This document shows, piece after piece, positions 46,749-58,600 of a stretch of 64,000 nt of DNA (positions are counted from its first letter, which is position 1; each line of letters begins with the position of its first letter). Position numbers and translations under genes: made by a program. This stretch comes from Pycnopodia helianthoides (Eukaryota; Echinodermata; Asteroidea; Forcipulatida; Asteriidae). The notes under the pieces are model-generated. The model saw only the letters and a program-made list of their open reading frames with translations. It was not told the DNA's origin and ran no database searches. The DNA lies in NCBI GenBank assembly GCA_032158295.1, contig CM063254.1, forward strand, positions 1,860,001 to 1,924,000. The letters run 5' to 3'.

Positions 46749-46935
46749 AATTTGAGAAACGAAATCCTTTTTAAGTTGTTATCCGATATCCACATGATTG
46801 GCACCCGAGTGTTATGTGGTAATAACCTTAACATAGGTTTACGCAGGAGCATTTTTTTAATTTGAGAAACGAAATCCTTTTTAAGTTGTTAGCCTATATC
46901 CACATGATTGGCACTTAAAAAATGCTCCTGCCTAA
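46749..46935. repeat. Direct 56-bp duplication within a foldback
   Basis: TTTGAGAAACGAAATCCTTT through CACATGATTGGCAC occurs at about 46752-46805 and 46861-46915. AGGAGCATTTTTTTAA at 46847 is also inverted as TTAAAAAATGCTCCTG at 46916, followed by a CCTAAACC counterpart to the upstream AGGTTTA. Intronic. Confidence 0.7.
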
Positions 46936-47038
46936 ACCCATGCCTGGGTTATTACACTCGATATTTACTGTCTAGCAGAAAGACATCACAACAAACTGTA
47001 TATCATTCTCTTTATTTGATATATATTTTGCAATGGCA

Positions 47039-47391
47039 TGTCGTGGCCGAGTGGTCTAGTTCACTGGACCCAAGCTCTGGTGTTGTCAGCAGCACAGTGT
47101 GGGTTTGAATCCCGGTCATGACACTTGTGCCCTTGAGCAAGGCACCGTAATTGCTTCGTATAAAGTTGGGAAGGTAGTGCATTCTGCTCTACCAGCCAGG
47201 CTCCTAGTGGATGATACCCATGCCTACATCCTTACGGACTGTGAAGGGGGTAACCCTGTTTCAGCCCCAGGAGTAGGTGGCAACGTGCCCCTGGTGTCAG
47301 TTGATTTGGGTCAACAGCCCTCACCTTAAGTGTAGCCCTCACCTTGAAGTCGCCGTTCGGCCTTGTGAGTAAGGCGATATCTCATTAAAAA
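47039..47391 (+). mobile_element. tRNA-derived SINE, Leu/Ser-like head, + strand
   Basis: TGTCGTGGCCGAGTGGTCTA (A box) and GGGTTTGAATCCCGGTCATG (B box), then CTTGAGCAAGGCACCGTAAT and an A-rich end after GCGATATCTCATT. It has the same head type as 13785-14195 but a different body. It lies antisense in an intron of the giant gene. Confidence 0.72.
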
Positions 47392-47673
47392 AAAAATTTA
47401 AAATAGTAACGAGAAAATGAAGAAAGATTTTAACTCAATATTCATATACAGTTTTTCTCATAGGTAGGCATTTACACTGTTTGCATATGTTCTACGGAAA
47501 ATCCTGTAGTTCAGCAGTGGGTTAGTTTGCATCAAACTTATAGACAACCAAAACCTGTAAATTCTTGACTTCCTTAGCAAGAGGCAAAATTAACTCCAGA
47601 CCACAACTTGCATCGTGCCAACGGTCATGGAGTAAATCCTTGGGGCACCAGCCGCACTCTGTGCCTTGCTTAC

Positions 47674-47769
47674 CTGTATTGTCAAAGGTCGGAGGTCACC
47701 ATAGTCACGTAGTTTCTTCTTCAGGTTATTTTCGTTCTGTTTAAGCTCTCTCACAACATCCTCTTTCTC
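47674..47769 (-). CDS. Giant gene, coiled-coil exon
   Basis: A 32-codon phase-0 exon with acceptor AACCACCAG and donor ATACAG|GTAAGC. It encodes EKEDVVRELKQNENNLKKKL then RDYGDLRPLTIQ. Confidence 0.82.
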
Positions 47770-48363
47770 CTGGTGGTTTGAGTTAGAAGAGTAATACAGA
47801 TGACATGAGATCAGAAAGTATAGATGCAGAGAAAAGGAAATAAGGGGGGGGATTATTTTTACATGATGATGAATCAAGAAAACTGTTCTCTGGAAAGTTG
47901 TGCAACTGTAAAAATGTTGTATTTTCTAAAATGAACAAAAGAGAAAGACTCCGATGAGGCCATTAACCATTTGTGCACTTAATATACAACAGGCCATTTT
48001 GGTTGGCAACAATTTGTATAACAGGTAATTTCATCCCTTTTTTCATTTTTTTTAAAGGGTAAATTTAGTGAAAAAAAGAAAAGAAAAAAAAGTGAAGTTC
48101 CTTGTTGACAATATCTTCCAGAATAAAAAAAAAAATCCCTTCAAAGTTGGACAATATTTTTATTTAGGGGACTCCATAGAAGAAAAAAATATGTTTAATA
48201 AATTAAGGCTAACTTGATAGGTTTGGTAAGTACACCAACTTGGTGAATTTAGAAAGATTTTGCTCAGTAGATACATGTTACCAGCCAAACATATGGTGTA
48301 TATCATTTGTGACTGGTTCCCTGCTATTTTCCACTTTAGCAAACAATGTTTGTTTCTTCTCAC

Positions 48364-51354
48364 CTGCAGTTGTTTCTCCATGGTCTCAATGCTGGTTTTC
48401 ATTCTTCCGATGTCCGTTTCCTCCTTTGCCTTCTCATCCGTTTGCCAATCCATCATCTGTTTCAGCCACATCGGAGTAGCTGGCTTGGCTAGGACACTCC
48501 CGGCAACATCTTGCAGCCCAGGGGTCTTGGGAAGCCTCAGAGAGTGATCCGGTCCATTAAAGACTGACGTTGCTGTGATGGCCTCCACCTCTTGCTCTGT
48601 AATTGAGGAAACGGTGTCCAAACCACTGTCAAAGGACGACGGGAGGTGTACAATTGGAGATTTGGATGAAAGATCCCTGCCATCCCAGGATGGAACAGAT
48701 TCTTTACCCGCGCTGCCACTTTGAGTAACGGCTGCATTCTCATGATCAGTGACAGTGTCTGTTGATGAAGAGGAATCACTAGCCAAGTCTACTGTTACAG
48801 CACTAACAATGTGCCCATTCTGATAAGGAATAGTGTTATGGTTCTCAAATCTTTCCCCAGAACCTGTAGACTCATATTTCTGTCGGTTGGCAGAACTTGG
48901 AAACTCTTCAGCTGCAATAAACTTCTTTGGAGGAACTGTCTTTGGCAGCGGAGGCGGTAGGTCATGGATTTCATTCTGGTCCTTATTTTGAATATGAGAG
49001 TCACCTGGTGTTTGATTAGGACTATCTGGGTATGTGGTTGATCCTTTAGGAGGCGAGGTACCAGGTAAAGGAGGTGGCAATCCATCTAGGCTTCTTGGGT
49101 AGGTCTCTTGTTTTCTAGGAGGACTTGTATCTGGTAACGTAGGAGGAGATTCTGCACCTTGCCGTCTTCTGTTTGGAGGACTTGTTCCTGGTAATGTGTT
49201 TGATGATTCAATACTTCCATATGCTCTGTTTAGAGGACTTGTTCCTGGTAACGTAGGAGGAGACTCTGAACCTTGACGTCTTCTGTTTCGAGGACTTGTT
49301 CCTGGTAATGTATTTGATGATTCAATACTTCCATATGCTCTGTTTAGAGGACTTGTATCTGGTAACGTAGGAGGAGACTCTGAACCTTGACGTCTTCTGT
49401 TTGGAGGACTTGTTCCTGGTAATGTATTTGATGATTCAATACTTCCATATGCTCTGTTTAGAGGACTTGTTCCTGGTAACGTAGGAGGAGACTCTGAACC
49501 TTGACGTCTTCTGTTTGGAGGACTTGTTCCTGGTAATGTATTTGATGATTCAATACTTCCATATGCTCTGTTTAGAGGACTTGTTCCTGGTAACGTAGGA
49601 GGAGATTCTGAACCTTGACGCCTTCTGTTTGGAGGACTTGTTCCTGGTAATGTATTTGATGATTCAGTACTTCCATATGCTCTGTTTGGAGGACTTGTTC
49701 CTGGTAACGTAGGAGGAGATTCTGAACATTGACGTCTTCTGTTTGGAGGACTTGTTCCTGGTAATGTATTTGATGATTCAATACTTCCATATGCTCTGTT
49801 TAGAGGACTTGTTCCTGGTAACGTAGGAGGAGATTCTGAACCTTGACGCCTTCTGTTTGGAGGACTTGTTCCTGGTAATGTATTTGATGATTCAATACTT
49901 CCATATGCTCTGTTTGGAGGACTTGTTCCTGGAACGTAGGAGGAGATTCTGAACCTTGCCGTGCTCTGTTTGGAGGACTCGTTCCTGGTAATGTATTTGA
50001 TGATTCAAGACTTCCATATGCTCTGTTTGGAGGACTTGTTCCTGGTATTGTAGGTGGTGAATCAAGACTTCTAAATGCTCCGTTTGGAGGTGATGCTTCT
50101 GGTAACGGTGGTGGTTGTGATTCTATACTTCTGTTTGCTCTTTCTGATGGTGAGATCCTTGCAAATTTTGACGACAGTCCATCAGGGCTACTTAATAACG
50201 TGTCAGGGCTACCTGGAGAAGTTATCCAAGGTTGAGATGGTAACCACTTTGACTTTGGAGGTGTAAGTCTGAACTGCTGAGAGCAATTGTCTCCGGTTGG
50301 TAAGAGGATGACCTATTTCTGCTACTACTTAGGTGTGTATCAAGTTGTCACTATGATCACTAGGAGAACTTCTTTGAAACTGAGATGAACTTTTCATGTT
50401 TGTTTCTATTCCTCTCGGAGGAGGAGCTGTTCTGGGTAGGGACAGAGGTATCTCATCAGTGTAGGTATCCGTTTGGGATGGAGTACTTTTTTGTAATGAT
50501 TTTGAGATAATTGGCAGACGAGTTGAAGGGCTTTCTGAGCTTCTTAAATACGTATCTGGTCTGCTTTGCTTAGAAAATTCATGCAGCCCGAGTGGCCCTC
50601 ACCTGGGTCATTCAGGTTTGCTTCTGACCTCCACGGGAAAGAGGATGTGGATAATGTAGGAGTTAATGTACCTCCATCATCCTCATCCTCATCTCCAACC
50701 TCAAGTGAGTCATCCCTCATTACCCTTCGGTAACCAGGTGGTACTGAAGTGAAATCTTCAGCGAGGCTATCAGAACTGATTGAACCTGAGCGCTTACGGG
50801 GCACTGGAGGTGTTGCTTGGGGTAAGGGTTGAGCGTCCGCATAAACTAAGCCGTTCCTAGCCGACTCTTCAAGAGTGACCTCCTCGTGCTCACACTCTGA
50901 CATCGTAGCCAGGGAATCATCATCGATGTCATCTGGACACCAGAAGGATGCTTTGTCTAGGTTTATCTCTAGATGGTCAAAAGGAAGCTCCCATAGAGCA
51001 GCGACAAACTGGTCCAGCATCTGCCTCTTTATTGTGGGACTAGCTCCATCCAGAGGTCTCACCGAGCTCTCAGGGCTCCCTTTCGTCTCTTGTTGAATGT
51101 CTTCTTCCCCGGGTAATGGAGGATGGCTTGGCGCATCTTTTCTTGCTGACTCCCTGTTATCTTATCCCCTTGGAATATTCCTCACCAGGCGACGGAGGAG
51201 TGCTTTCCGTGGTGTTGGGTCTACTTTGCCAGCATAGAGCTTTTGAACTCCACAAAGTAGTGTTTCCCTTCTTTCAGCAAGACGGGATCAGTGGGACTTT
51301 GAGCAGCTGGGAGATGCTCCAGGAATTCCTTGAGAGTCATCTCAAATTCTCCCT
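48364..51354 (-). CDS. Giant gene, Pro/Ser-rich exon containing a coding minisatellite (several frame breaks)
   Basis: Acceptor GATCAG before 51354 (phase 1) and donor CTGCAG|GTGAGA (phase 0). It begins GEFEMTLKEFLEHLPA, completing a globular-looking segment from the previous exon, then has a conserved-looking block (LDQFVAALWELPFDHLEINL, acidic DDIDDD). Next come Pro/Ser-rich sequence and an array of 38-residue repeats (about 49120-50060). The array is followed by further LPGTSPP/PPPLPKTVPP motifs and a final helical stretch with MEKQLQ. The proline motifs could bind SH3 or profilin-type domains, perhaps this protein's own SH3. Frame breaks appear near 51225, 51170, 50575, 50290 and 49930. 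Confidence 0.72.
49120..50060 (-). repeat. Coding minisatellite, 114-bp unit, about 8 copies
   Basis: The unit recurs every 114 bp (38 codons): TTGATGATTCA blocks fall near 49200, 49314, 49428, 49542, 49656, 49770, 49884 and 49997. Each unit is two related 19-residue halves, SPLNRAYGSIESSNTLPGT and SPPNRRRQGSESPPTLPGT, so an older 57-bp unit was doubled before amplification. Near 49931 one unit is 113 bp (CCTGGAACG in place of CCTGGTAACG), breaking the frame. Confidence 0.92.
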
Positions 51355-51639
51355 CTGATCACAAAAATAAGAAAAACAATTTGATGTTAAAATCTATTAG
51401 TACTTCATAAAATTGGACCGAGCAAAAAATAATCCGATGAGATCTAAAATGAAAAGGTTTTTATTTATTATGGTAATGAAATACGTTCTTGAAAATTTTT
51501 TTTAAATGTGAACATTTGACAAATATAAAAATAATGGAATATAATTGAATAATATGAATCCCCAAAATTAAATGTATTTTTCTCTCTTTTACATTTTCTC
51601 TGCTCAATTTAAGAAGAAAAATGCATAATTATTCATTAC

Positions 51640-51736
51640 CTATCAAAACTGTTGTTAGGAGGAATTCACTCGGAAGGTATGTCAGAGGACCAGTCTGGCT
51701 GACCTTATCAACACATACAGCTGACTGGTAACCACC
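51640..51736 (-). CDS. Giant gene, exon starting an unrecognised globular segment
   Basis: A 97-nt exon, phase 0 to phase 1, with acceptor TTGTTTAG and donor GATAG|GTAATG. It encodes GGYQSAVCVDKVSQTGPLTY then LPSEFLLTTVLI, and joins across the intron to EGEFEMTLKEFLEHLPA. The hydrophobic, non-heptad pattern contrasts with the surrounding coiled coil and suggests a small folded domain. I do not recognise the family. Confidence 0.75.
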
Positions 51737-52694
51737 CTAAACAAAAAAAAGACAAAAATAAAGAGTTAAATGTTAAAAATGGCAATTTTTTTTTGAAATC
51801 ACAGCTTTGGCTTAGGCTCTGGCTTACTCCCAAAGCATTTTTACTAGAAACCATCCCTAACCCAACACATTCCAACAGCTTATACTACCTTGCGATGGGA
51901 AAGAAACAGTCTGCTTAGGGGACGATACACAACCTAACAAACTCCAACTCCAACAGGCCTTTTTTGTTTGATTTTGTTAGAGCGTGTACACTTGGCATAT
52001 TGTGTGCAAAATTTGATCAGTGAAATCACACAGTACCCAACGTAACATAATCAAACAACTATCTTTACACTATTTGGAGGAAAGAGCAATGCCAGGCATG
52101 TACATTTCACACATCCACCATACCCACTCAATCAAATTCCAACACCATTACTCGGCAGCAAGGATACACAATCCCACAGAATCAAACACCCAATCCTAAC
52201 TTCACTGTACTTAACCTAACAAAATTAAACACTTTGCCCTGTTTGAATTTGTAGGGTTAAGGATTGTTAGGGTTCTAAAGCCCAGGCGTTATACTTAGTC
52301 CTAGGAAAAAGTAGGACAATTGTACTGAGTACAAGGGCTGACCTACACGTTACAGATGGTGTAGGGTTTAATAGACTTTTCCGGCTATTTAATCACAGTT
52401 TTGCCGATCAGACTAGAGAAGAAAGAACATCATGCCTGTTCAAGCCCCATGCTGAAAGTGCACGTTTTCAAAAAATAACCGACAAGAGCAAAAAGCTGAA
52501 GCCAAAGCTGTGAATTCAAATAGGGTCAAATGAAGACAATGAATAGATGTACTTAAAGAGAAATAAAGAGGAGGCTGAATGCCGGCTGAACTCTAGTTTC
52601 ACATTCATCAGCCTTCCGAAGTTTTCATCATGTGAGTTCATCAATGACTTCTAAGAGTTGTCTGCTACCAACCCTTAAATGTCACTTGTGACCT

Positions 52695-52945
52695 TGCCCC
52701 AATTTCATGGCTCTGCTTACCGCCGAATTCTGCGCTTGCGGTGACCATTCTCCGCTTACTGTTCAAGCGCCAAATTTCTGCGCTAGCTGTGTAAGCGTAG
52801 AATGCCTAGTAACGTGGAGTACGCACGCGCACAACCCGAAATTCCCCGCTAACCCGTGAAATACGCTTGACGTAAGCGCGGAATTCCCTGCTTCCGCAAG
52901 CGCCGATTCTTTGCTTACGGTGAGCAGAGCCATGAAATTGGGCCC
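52695..52945. mobile_element. MITE, GGGCCCAATTTC family, copy 3 (GC-rich variant)
   Basis: GCCCCAATTTCATGGCTCTG at the left is mirrored by CAGAGCCATGAAATTGGGCC at the right. The arms extend with GCGCTTGCGG / CCGCAAGCGC type sequence. More GC-rich inside than the other copies. Confidence 0.8.
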
Positions 52946-53810
52946 TTGTATATTTAAATAACCATAATGATAAAACTATCAAAACTATTTAAATAAAAAA
53001 AGGCATGGTTAAAAATATAAAAACAACTGACACAGTACATGTATATGGAGTGGCATCACTGTACATAAATTTAAAAAAGAGTCATTTGATATTAAGTCGA
53101 AACAATACCATGTACATTAGTCATTCACATCTCACTCAAAACATGTAATAATAACAATAATAATAATCTAAGTATTTATATAGCGTTCTTACACCAAAAA
53201 AAGGTACCACAACGCTTTACAACAATGATAGAAAATAACTAAAGTCCAAGAACTGTTTGGGCTAGTTTACGATAGCTTGATCAAGCATCAACAAAAATTA
53301 TGTTAATTCTTTAAAAATGACATACCTTTTAAAGTCAACGCCAGAGCTTATCATTATTAATTTCTACCCAAGCTCCCAATATTAGATCCCAAACGCACTT
53401 CTACATATCACTTGAAAAAACGCATCACTACCAAGTGCAGTTTAATGCCGTATGAATACATGCAGCGAGTGACTGAAGTGGTAAAATATGTCACAAAGCC
53501 ACACATTAACAACATTATGTTTCTCATCCAGTTGAAGTCGTCAAAAAGTTTGTTTTGTATTATCTGACGCTCCACTTTGTTAACCCTTTTTTTTTTAACT
53601 CTCCACTTTGTTAACCCTTTGTTTAAAAACATTCTAGTTTGCTTTCCCTGAATAATTTAGTATGTTGAATTGTTAAACATGGCTTGAACAAATTAAAAAG
53701 AAAAAAGCTGATCGTTGTACAGTACCGGTACTACCTTATTAACTTTATTTTCTCTAAGGTTTTAAATTTGTAACTTGTATGGATTTTAACATTGTTTTTA
53801 AACTGCCCAG

Positions 53811-53970
53811 GGGTCGATTTCACAAAACTCTTCCTAACTTAGGACTAGTCCTAGGCAATGCCAAGAGATAGGACTAGTCCTAAGTACTGGTCCTAACTTA
53901 GGACTAGTCATATCTCTTAGCATTGGCTAGGACTAGTCCTAGGTTAGGAAGAGTTTTGTGAAATCGACCC
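53811..53970. mobile_element. 160-bp foldback MITE, GGGTCGATTTCACAAAACTC arms
   Basis: GGGTCGATTTCACAAAACTC followed by TTCCTAACTTAGGACTAGTC at the left, with the mirror image at the right. The whole element is nearly palindromic and carries repeated GGACTAGTCC units. Intronic. Confidence 0.88.
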
Positions 53971-54111
53971 TGAGAGGAGCATGTTTCAAGTACGGAGGCT
54001 ATATAAATGTTCATTATTATTATAATTTGTTAATTTAAGCATCTCTCCTTCTATACCCATAGAGACGAGGATTTTAATGCTTACTGTATGCAGTCAAATC
54101 AAAATAGAGAC

Positions 54112-54433
54112 CAGGGTTCTGCCCACAGTGGTCGGTGCCGGAAAACCCGCCCGGCACTCAGGATTCCCCAACCACCACCAGCAGAATTTTATCTGTTTCC
54201 AACCACCACACATTTTTCAAAATTTTTAAATGCAGTTGCAATTTCCTTTCCGAGGTTTTCAACAAAATGTAAAATTGGGTATCTACCAGAAAAAATGGTG
54301 TCCGAAGCCATGAATTTTGAATACTTCTTTGATTTTAGTCTATTTATATGATCTACCGTGTAACTGATCCATCTCGCAATGGTTTCCAGGGAAACATTTT
54401 TCCACCACTAAAGAAATCCTGGGCAGAACCCTG
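54112..54433. mobile_element. hAT-like MITE, CAGGGTTCTGCCCA ends
   Basis: CAGGGTTCTGCCCA at the left and TGGGCAGAACCCTG at the right are exact complements. The CAGGG start is typical of hAT elements, but I do not see an exact 8-bp duplication. A partial relative (CAGGGTTCCGCCCTCAAG and CCACCACCAGCAGAATTTT) is at about 12370-12420. Confidence 0.65.
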
Positions 54434-55068
54434 AAAGACTATGGAGTATTACAAGATAGAGTCATTTTCCTTCTCAATAGGCAATTATGTTAAACTGTTT
54501 GAACAAGACCATTTTCTTCCGCTATATACATTGCTGAGAAATTCAGTAAAGATGTCCACTTCATCAGTTGAGAAACAAAACTAATTTCTGTCACGGCCCA
54601 ACCAGCTGCTTCTGAAATAGTGTCAATTAATTTGTTGCTCATAATGAATTGAGGCTGCAGCCAGTCAGCAAACAAGAAAACAGGTGGTTGCATTCTATTG
54701 TCATGGTAATCATAATTAGGATAATATATATGGACTGTTCCACTTTTGGAAAGGTGTGCATGCAAAGGTGAGAGGGGGAAATTTAAAGACCGTGAAGCCT
54801 GTAGATTTATTTGTTCATTTTGTTGTGCATATATTGCTTCAGTCAATGCGAATTTCACTTGTGCGTTTAACAATAGTATAAATGAAGAGGACAGCATAAT
54901 TTTTTGTTCACAGAAAAAGATTTTGTACCTTACCTGTAAATTAAATTTTATATAATAACTAATAATTAATTAACTTAATGATTAATTTTGATAAAGGCAA
55001 TGCACTTTTCCTTTGGTTCTTATTCCTCCATTGTCAAAGGCACCACTATTATGAAGCAATGACCAGCT

Positions 55069-55262
55069 GGGCCCAATTTCATAGAGCTGTTTAGCAGAAA
55101 ATAGTGCTTAACACATTTCTTTGCTAAGAAAAAAGTGAGTGGGGTACCAGTCGCAAAAATGTAAACTTTATGGAATGTTAGCTGGTAGCCAGTTTCTGGT
55201 AAGCAATATTTTTCTGTGTTTAGCATTTTTTGTGTGCTTACAGGCTTTATGAAATTGGGCCC
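55069..55262. mobile_element. MITE, GGGCCCAATTTC family, copy 4
   Basis: GGGCCCAATTTCATAGAGCT at the left and TTTATGAAATTGGGCCC at the right, with TTAGCAGAAAATA/TAAGCAATATT type inner arms. Intronic in the giant gene. Confidence 0.82.
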
Positions 55263-55637
55263 TAAGCAGAAGATATTGCTTAATAACAATAATCTGCTGA
55301 GAAAAAAAAAGAGAATGATACCAGTCACAGATGAACCATGAGAAATGGTATTTTCGCCTGTTCAACTTTGATTCATTGTATGTCGGAAGATTTGAGCTAA
55401 TACAAATAGTTTTTAAAAATAGAAAAAAATGATCATCGTAACCAATGAAAAAATATTACAATGTTTGCGAGTGGGTTCTTTTCAATGAAAAGCTCATGTT
55501 GTGCTTACCATGAAGGAACACACTAAAAATACCTGTGACTAACCCTGTGAATTCAAATTCTCCAACTTCAAAAATAAACCAATTAAAAACAACCTTGATA
55601 TTCAGTATTTTGAGAAACAAAACAAAAAAACACTCAC

Positions 55638-58600
55638 CATTTTTTTCTTTCCGGTGGTTTCCTTTTCTGCTACAGCCTCTCTGCCTCCTTCATTTTCATC
55701 CTTTTTTTCAGCAAGTCTTCCCCAGAGATGCCAAATGTCAGCAACTTTTCATTTAGTAGTTCTTTCTCCCGCTTCATGAGGCAATTCTCCTCTTCCAGAA
55801 TCTTTCCCGACTCCTCCAAGTCTCTCATATCCTTCTTGATCTCTCGATTGAACTGAACAATCTCAGTCAGTCGATTAGGTTGTCTTCACCCGGTCAGAGT
55901 TGGCACTCTCCAGTTCCTTTTCAAGCATCGCAACAGAGCGTTCAAGTTCCTGCATTTTTAGTTGTTGGGCAGAGTTTTCCAGGTCCTTTCTTTCTTTGTC
56001 TGTGTTGACATTTTGTTCTTGTAGCTCTACTTTCTCCTGCTCACTGGCCGAAAGCTTCTTTCTCAGATCAGCAACTGTCTCTTTGAGCTCCTTGATGCCC
56101 TGTGGTTGAGACTGGCTCTCGGATTCTGGAGAGGAATTGGTGACCCTGTTGTCTTCTTTTGAACTTTGACTCAGTTGTTGTTCTAGCTCTTCCATCTGTG
56201 TTGAGCAGATGTCAATATCGTCTTGGAGGTACTTATTTGCCTTCTCAAGTTTCTCGACAGTAGCTTCCTTCTCTTCTAATCGTGACTGTAAGGAGTCTCT
56301 GGCAGCTGTGACCTTTTCCAATTGGTCTTTCACATCACAAAGTTTGCTCTCCAACAGCTTTATTTGTTCCTGAAAGGAGTCTTCATCAAACAGACTTTCC
56401 CTTTCCTGATCACTGTTGTCTTCGGAGATAATGATCTTTGGATTTGTCAATTCAGTCTTTATATTGGCTGCCCTCGGTGAAACAAACCCGTCCAGTGATA
56501 TTTGTTGATTTGGTGACCTAAGGAGCTGACCCTGCAGGTCAGAAATAGTACCCTTTAGAGTGTTAATCTCTTCCCTGAGTTTCAGGTTGGTGTCGTCATG
56601 TGACAGCACACCTGACTTCAACTCCTCCAGCTGTGCCTGAAGGTTGTTGTCAGGGCCACCATCTTTTAGAGAAATCTCCAACTGATTGATCTCGTCTCTT
56701 GCAAGATCCAACTCTTCCTTCATCTCATTATTGGAAACTCTGAGAGAATTCTCCAGAGTCTTGTACTCCTCAATCATTTTTAGAAGCTCCTTTTCTGAGA
56801 CTCTAAGCTCTTCTACCTCCCTTTGCAGCTCTTTAATCGTTTTCTCCAAGCCACTCTTTTCCTCACCTGTCATTTTCTCAATGTTTTCCAAGTCATCCGT
56901 TTTTAGCATGAAGTGTGAATACGGAAAACTCCTGAGTATCATCATCCTCATCGGAGCTCTGAGATGCATGGACCACACTCTTTGATCCGTTGACTTCATG
57001 GAGCCTTTCCTGGAGGTTAGATTGTGAGCTCTCAAGCTCATCAATCCTGTCTAGAAATCCTGACTCTCTCTCAGTCATGATGACGTCAGCTTGGGCCAGA
57101 GTCTCCTGGAAGGCCTCCTGCCTTTCCTCAAGTTCGTTGACTTTCCGCTGTAACTCATCCCTTTCTGCGGTCAATTCTGAAGCGATTTTCTTCAAAGATT
57201 CAACAGATTCCCCTTGAAAGAAATCATCTTCAAAACCAGCTTGCTTGTTGTCAGACACAAAGTTTTGCATTTCTGCAAGCTGATTGCATGTCCCCTCGGA
57301 AGACGTTAATTTCTCAGTCAGTGTTTGCAGTTGTTCCTTGAGGTTGTCCACTTCACTGCAAGACTCTTTCAGAGAATGATCCTTCTTTTCTAACTCATCA
57401 TCAGCAGCTTCAAGATGACCTTGCAACATCACATTATCCTCTTTAAGCCCAACCATCTCCCTTTCTTGCAAATCACACATCTCAGATTTTTCACACAATT
57501 TCTGATTGGTTTCTTCAAGTACAATTTCTGCTCGTTCAAGTGTCTCCTCAAATGCACTCTCCCTGTCCTCCAACTCTTTGATTCTCTCTTGAAGGTCTTC
57601 TTCTGTGATCTTTTGCCCTGAAAAGTCAACACCGTCCACAGAATTTGTTGCTTCAACTGTTGATTCTTGTGATGCCATAACCTTGGCCTCCATCACTGGC
57701 CTAACTGTGTCTTCAGTTTGTACCTGTTTCGACAGCTCCAAAGACTCAACTTTCAAAGTCAGATTAACCTCAGTTTCTCTCAACTTGTGTAGTTCTTCTT
57801 CTTTAACTTGACATTCTACCTCACACTCCTTCAAGGAGTCATAAAGCTCCTTCAGCTTTTTCTCCCCAATTTCAAGTTGTTCGTTCTTTTTATCCAGTTC
57901 ATGAGATGTATCTTCCAGTTGCTGCAACTTGTCGGAAAGTTCTCCGGCAATTTTTGTTTGAGATTCTAATTGATCGACGGCTTCCTGTAGTTCTTGTTCT
58001 TTGGCTGCCAGCAGCTCGTTTTGTCCACTCAGTTTCTGGTGTACTTCTGACACGATGATATCAGCCTGAGCAATTGTCTCCTCATAAGCAACTTGTCTCT
58101 CTTTAAGTTCCTCTATTTTCAGAAGGTGCTCCTTCTCCTGCTGAGTCAAATCTTCAACTCTGTGCTCCAAAAGACCAACTGTTGATAACTTTTCATCGTT
58201 GTCTGCCACTTTGAGTTGATCAGCTTCTCCTTCCACCATTTGATTTAAACGGTCTTCCATCTCTTGATGTTTCATCTCTTTCTCCTCCAATTGCTCTCTC
58301 TGTAGACGAACCTCCTCAGTAGCAGTATCCAACTCCTTTCTTATCTTGAGCTGCTCTCCTTTTGATTCCTCAAGAAGTTTCACCTCAGCATCCAATTTTT
58401 CTTGAAGATCCTCCTTAGCAGCTTCCAGAACTTCAGTGGCATCTCTTAGTTTCTCTAGCTCTTTATTTCTTTCCGTGAGTACATTACTCTGCTCAGCTAT
58501 TTTCTGCTCGGATTCCACCAAATCTTTTTTTAACTCTTTTGTAAATTCTTGACTTTCTCTAAGCTCTTCATTCTTCAGTTCTAAAAGAGTGCTGTGTTCA

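Noticed and set aside
49572..49790. Open frame reading NHQIHYQEQVLQTE repeats
   Set aside because: Shadow frame of the coding minisatellite; the frame in phase with the flanking exon reads LPGTSPPNR.
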